From the NCBI GenBank assembly GCA_034008185.1, contig CM067081.1, forward strand, positions 151,434,258 to 151,498,257: a stretch of 64,000 bases of DNA, given 5' to 3'. The notes beneath the pieces were generated by a model that had not been told where the DNA came from, did not search any database, and was given only the letters and a program-made list of their open reading frames with translations. The stretch comes from Gorsachius magnificus. Its lineage: Eukaryota > Chordata > Aves > Pelecaniformes > Ardeidae. Shown here in pieces: positions 61,265 through 64,000 of the stretch. Numbering within the stretch: the stretch's first letter is position 1; each line of letters begins with the position of its first letter. The position numbers and the translations under genes are program-made.

Positions 61265-62830
61265 ATGGGCGCTGGATTGTCTATGGGTGGGGGAAGTTTT
61301 AAAGAAATCACCTTTGGGCTGTATTCTGAGGCATTGGAAACAAATTGCTGGACCCCCTGGTGGGCTTGCAAAAAGAGATGATTTAACTAAGTACTGTAAT
61401 CAACGGTGGCCACTGTACAAATTGGAAGATGGAGAAAAGTGGCCAGTAAATGGTACTTTAAATTATAATATCTTCTTACAATTGATGTTGTTCTTAAGGA
61501 GGGAAGGAAAATGGGATGAGGTATTGTATGCTGATATGTTCTTTACACTAAGGCAGCATCCTGGGTGGCAAAAGAAATGTGGGGTCAATTTGGCTCCAAT
61601 TGATCCGTTGGTGTTGGCATTAGAAAAGGATAAGTGAGAGAGAGAGAAAGGGAAGACATTGAAAAGGTGGTGTTCAGCATGTAGTATTGGACAGAGATGT
61701 TTGAAGTTGACCCAGAAGGAGCAGGAGGAGGATGTAGAGATATTAGTGACTCCAAGGTTGAGGCAGAGGCCTCAGAATCATGGGTCTGAGCCCTCTGGGG
61801 CAGAGGGATTGGACGATGAGTCCAGGAGAGGTGTTGCAGGAACAACTCCGGTGGCGGAGAGAACTCGCAGCTGACGGGGAATTATGTTGCAAGACCTGTT
61901 AAAACAAGCAGTTGAGAATGATGGTCTGGTCGTGGTGAAAGTGCCTTTTTCAATCACAGACTTAAATAACTGGAAAATAGCTGCCAGTGGCTGTAGGGAC
62001 AATCCCGATTGGGTGGCTAGTGCTTTTGAAATTATGATCAAAACTCAGGATCCAGATTGGAAGGATATTGAAGTTATCGTGCAAGTATTATTTGATAGTA
62101 TGGAAAGAGAGATGATTTGTAAAGCCGCAAGAACTCAGGTTGAGGCTCAGGTAGTGGCAGGGACGCTACAAGGGCGATTAGAACACCATTTTCCTTCAGT
62201 AGATCCTGACTGGGACCCTAATGATAATGGAGATAAATTGTTGTTAATGCAATGTCAGAAATGGTTTTTGTTTGGTGTAAGAAATGCTATGCTGAAAGTG
62301 ATAAATTGGTCAAAATTATATGAAATCAAACAAGATAGAAAGGAATCTCCAACTGATTTCTTAAATAAACTGAAGGAAGCTGCCCGGAAGTATACAACCC
62401 TTGATCCCAACACAGAGGAGGGGAAGAGCCAGTTAGCAACTTTGTTTATCAGGCAGCCTGCTGATGATATTCGGAGAAAGTTGCAAAAGCTGCAGGGACT
62501 AGATGCCAGAGACTTGGGAAAGTTGCTGGAGGTGGCATGGACAGTATACAGAAATTGGGATAAGAAAGAAAAGAGAGGAAACAGTAGATTAATTGCAGCC
62601 TTGGAGGCAGGTGCTGGAAGAGGCAGAAGAGTCCCTTTTAGGGGACGAGGACATGGAAAGATGTATGGAGGGTTAGGTTAAAGGTTGGACTAGATGATCT
62701 CAAAGATCTTTTCCAACCAAAGTGATTCTATGAGGGGCCTCTTGGCTGGGCCCCCAGCTGGGTGAGAACCAATGTGCATACTGCAAGAAGGAGGGTCACT
62801 GGAAGCAGGGGTGTCCCTTGCAAAAATGCT
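61265..62830 (+). pseudogene. gag: Defective gag of a gammaretrovirus-like ERV
   Basis: Gag is the virion structural polyprotein. The frame opens at ATG 61265 (MGAG, a myristoylation-type start). It then shifts frame near 61290, within or just after a G-rich stretch, into the frame that carries the matrix-like block PLGCILRHWKQ...RWPLYKLEDG. That frame has stops at 61635-61637 and 61872-61874. The capsid part (about 61884-62600) has the PFSITDLNNWK block near its start and a major homology region at about 62344-62406. A stop at 62679-62681 lies in an inserted CR1 tail (62670-62733). Downstream, in another frame, is one CCHC zinc knuckle (CAYCKKEGHWKQGC, about 62773-62814), the nucleocapsid. 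A single knuckle and this capsid layout fit gammaretroviruses. At least one frameshift and three stops make it non-functional. Confidence 0.9.
62670..62733 (+). mobile_element. CR1 3' tail inserted in ERV gag
   Basis: GGTTGGACTAGATGATCTCA is followed by AAGATCTTTTCCAACCAAAG and then TGATTCTATGA. This is the CR1 3' UTR end plus its octamer, in plus orientation, between the capsid and nucleocapsid parts of gag. Viral sequence resumes at about 62734. The insertion introduces a stop and displaces the frame. Its left boundary is uncertain by about 10 bp, and a target-site duplication is not obvious. Confidence 0.9.
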
Positions 62831-62889
62831 CCAGTCCCCCTGTTACTTGCAGAAATTAATGAGGATATTTGATGGGGACTGGAGGAATC

Positions 62890-63200
62890 TCCCCCAGTAG
62901 AACCTCTGGTTATAGCCAAGCTAGGAGAAGAGAAAATTGAATTCTTGGTAGACACCAGAGCCACCTAGTCAGTTTTAAATACCTTAGAAGGGGAACTGAG
63001 TTCTGAAAATATAAGCATTGTTGGTGCGACAGGAATTTGTGAAGTTAGGCTCTTCTTTAAGCCTTTGACAATGAAATTGGGAAAGTAATGGGTCACCCAT
63101 CAGTTCCTGTATTTGCCTAACTCTCCCAAGCCATTGTTGGGAAGGGAGTTGCTTGTTGGAAGCAGAAATCAAATTTAGGACAGTGAAGTTAGAATTTTAA
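62890..63200 (+). pseudogene. pro: Defective protease region of the ERV (pro)
   Basis: Retroviral aspartic protease, which matures the Gag and Pol polyproteins. The frame carries EFLVDT (about 62939-62956), the active-site block with its catalytic Asp. The residue after DT is Arg, where an Asp-Thr-Gly triad is expected. A stop follows three codons later (62966-62968), with further stops at 63086-63088 and 63176-63178. A later PLLGRELL block (about 63131-63154) matches the conserved C-terminal Gly-Arg motif of retroviral proteases. It is inactive by inspection. Confidence 0.85.
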
Positions 63201-64000
63201 TTCCAGAAACTAAATATATCAAGGCAGCAGCTTTATTGTTGCAGAACACCAACCTCAAAAAGAAACTCATACTGCCAGAAGTGGATAGTGCAGTAATTCC
63301 AATTGTTTGGGCCAGAGAAGTTCCAGGTAAATCTAAAAGAGTGGAGCCTGTGAAATTTGACTTGAAACCAGGATTGACTCTGGTAAGAATTAAACAATAT
63401 CCTCTAAAATTAGAAAGCAGACAAGGGCTAATGCCAATAATACAGAAATGTTTGAAGTACAGATTATTAGTAGAATGTGAGTCTAAATATAACACCCTAA
63501 TATTGCCTGTAAAAGAGGCTAATGGAAAAGATTATAGACTAGTTCAAGATCTGAGAGCAATCAATCAGATAGCACAGGATATCCATCCTGTGGTTGCAAA
63601 TTCTTGTACCTTGTTAACTGCTATCATCAAGAAACAAGAATGGTTTGCGGTGTTAGACTTAAAAGATGCCCTTTTCTCTCGACCCTAAGAGCCAAGAGCT
63701 TTTGAATGGGAAACCCCTGAAACTGGGAGGAAAACACAATACACATGGACAGTATTAGCACAGGGTTTTAAGAATAGCCTGACTATTTTTGGAAACCAAT
63801 TGGCACAGGAATTAGAAATTTGGAAGAAAGAAAACAGTCAAGGGACTTTGTTACAGTATGGGGATGACATACTGATTGCAACAGAAACAGAAGTACAGTA
63901 CACGGCACTAACAATTGGCCTCCTGAACTTTTTGGGGAACTAGTGGTTGTCAGGTGTCAGAAAAAAAGGCCCAGATAACCCAGAAAGCAGTAACTTACCT
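63179..64000 (+). pseudogene. pol: Defective reverse transcriptase of the ERV (pol, partial)
   Basis: RNA- and DNA-dependent DNA polymerase domain, in the same frame as the protease. Seen in order: VKFDLKPGLTLVRIKQYPL (the thumb-proximal start of RT), LPVKEANGKDYRLVQDLRAI, the motif A block FAVLDLKDA with its catalytic Asp (63656-63658), AQGFKNS, and LLQYGDDILIA (motif C, Tyr-x-Asp-Asp at 63857-63868). Stops at 63686-63688 and 63941-63943 break the frame. The element runs off the right edge before RNase H and integrase. No env is visible. Sequence character is gammaretrovirus-like, agreeing with gag. Confidence 0.92.

Noticed and set aside
1..64000. CRISPR array, rRNA, tRNA or bacterial-type operon
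   Set aside because: No regularly spaced repeats, no rRNA, no tRNA-shaped sequence, and exon-intron genes with CR1 repeats show this is a bird nuclear genome.

Overview
This is vertebrate nuclear DNA, almost certainly from a bird. The evidence is several CR1 LINE fragments with the typical (ATTCTATG)n tail, an avian-type solo LTR, intron-rich genes with short exons, and two GC-rich CpG islands in AT-richer DNA. CR1 subfamily mix and the solo LTR suggest a non-galliform bird, but this is inference from memory of avian repeats.

Layout. (1) 1-4960: the 5' end of CAPRIN2 on the minus strand. Two coding exons are visible (1050-1112 and 3053-3315), with a CpG-island promoter at about 4090-4960 that carries a long trinucleotide array. 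The rest of the gene lies off the left edge. (2) 4965-30430: about 25 kb of intergenic DNA with four CR1 copies (one just outside the CAPRIN2 island) and no gene I can recognise. (3) 30.43-49.96 kb: SINHCAF (FAM60A) on the minus strand. All five coding exons are present and give a 222-residue SIN3-HDAC complex subunit. It has a 2.3-kb 3' UTR ending near 30435, a large first intron, and a 3-kb CpG-island promoter at 46.9-49.96 kb. (4) 49.96-60.08 kb: mostly unassigned DNA with an avian solo LTR (53493-54396), a 51-bp near-palindrome at 57.6 kb, and two short unidentified minus-strand coding-like segments at 58.9-59.0 and 59.8-60.0 kb. (5) 60.08-64.0 kb: the 5' part of a defective class I (gammaretrovirus-like) endogenous retrovirus on the plus strand. 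It shows a 5' LTR, a primer-binding site matching tRNA-Arg(CCG), gag, protease and reverse transcriptase, and runs off the right edge. A 65-bp CR1 3' tail has inserted inside its gag.

CAPRIN2 (RNA-granule protein) and SINHCAF (chromatin co-repressor subunit) are syntenic neighbours transcribed in the same direction, each from its own CpG island. Nothing in the sequence suggests a functional link. There is no CRISPR, operon, tRNA or rRNA. The features most worth a second look are the ERV with its primer choice and nested CR1, the unidentified minus-strand segment at 59.8-60.0 kb, the promoter trinucleotide array, and a CR1 copy that has lost its 3' end.
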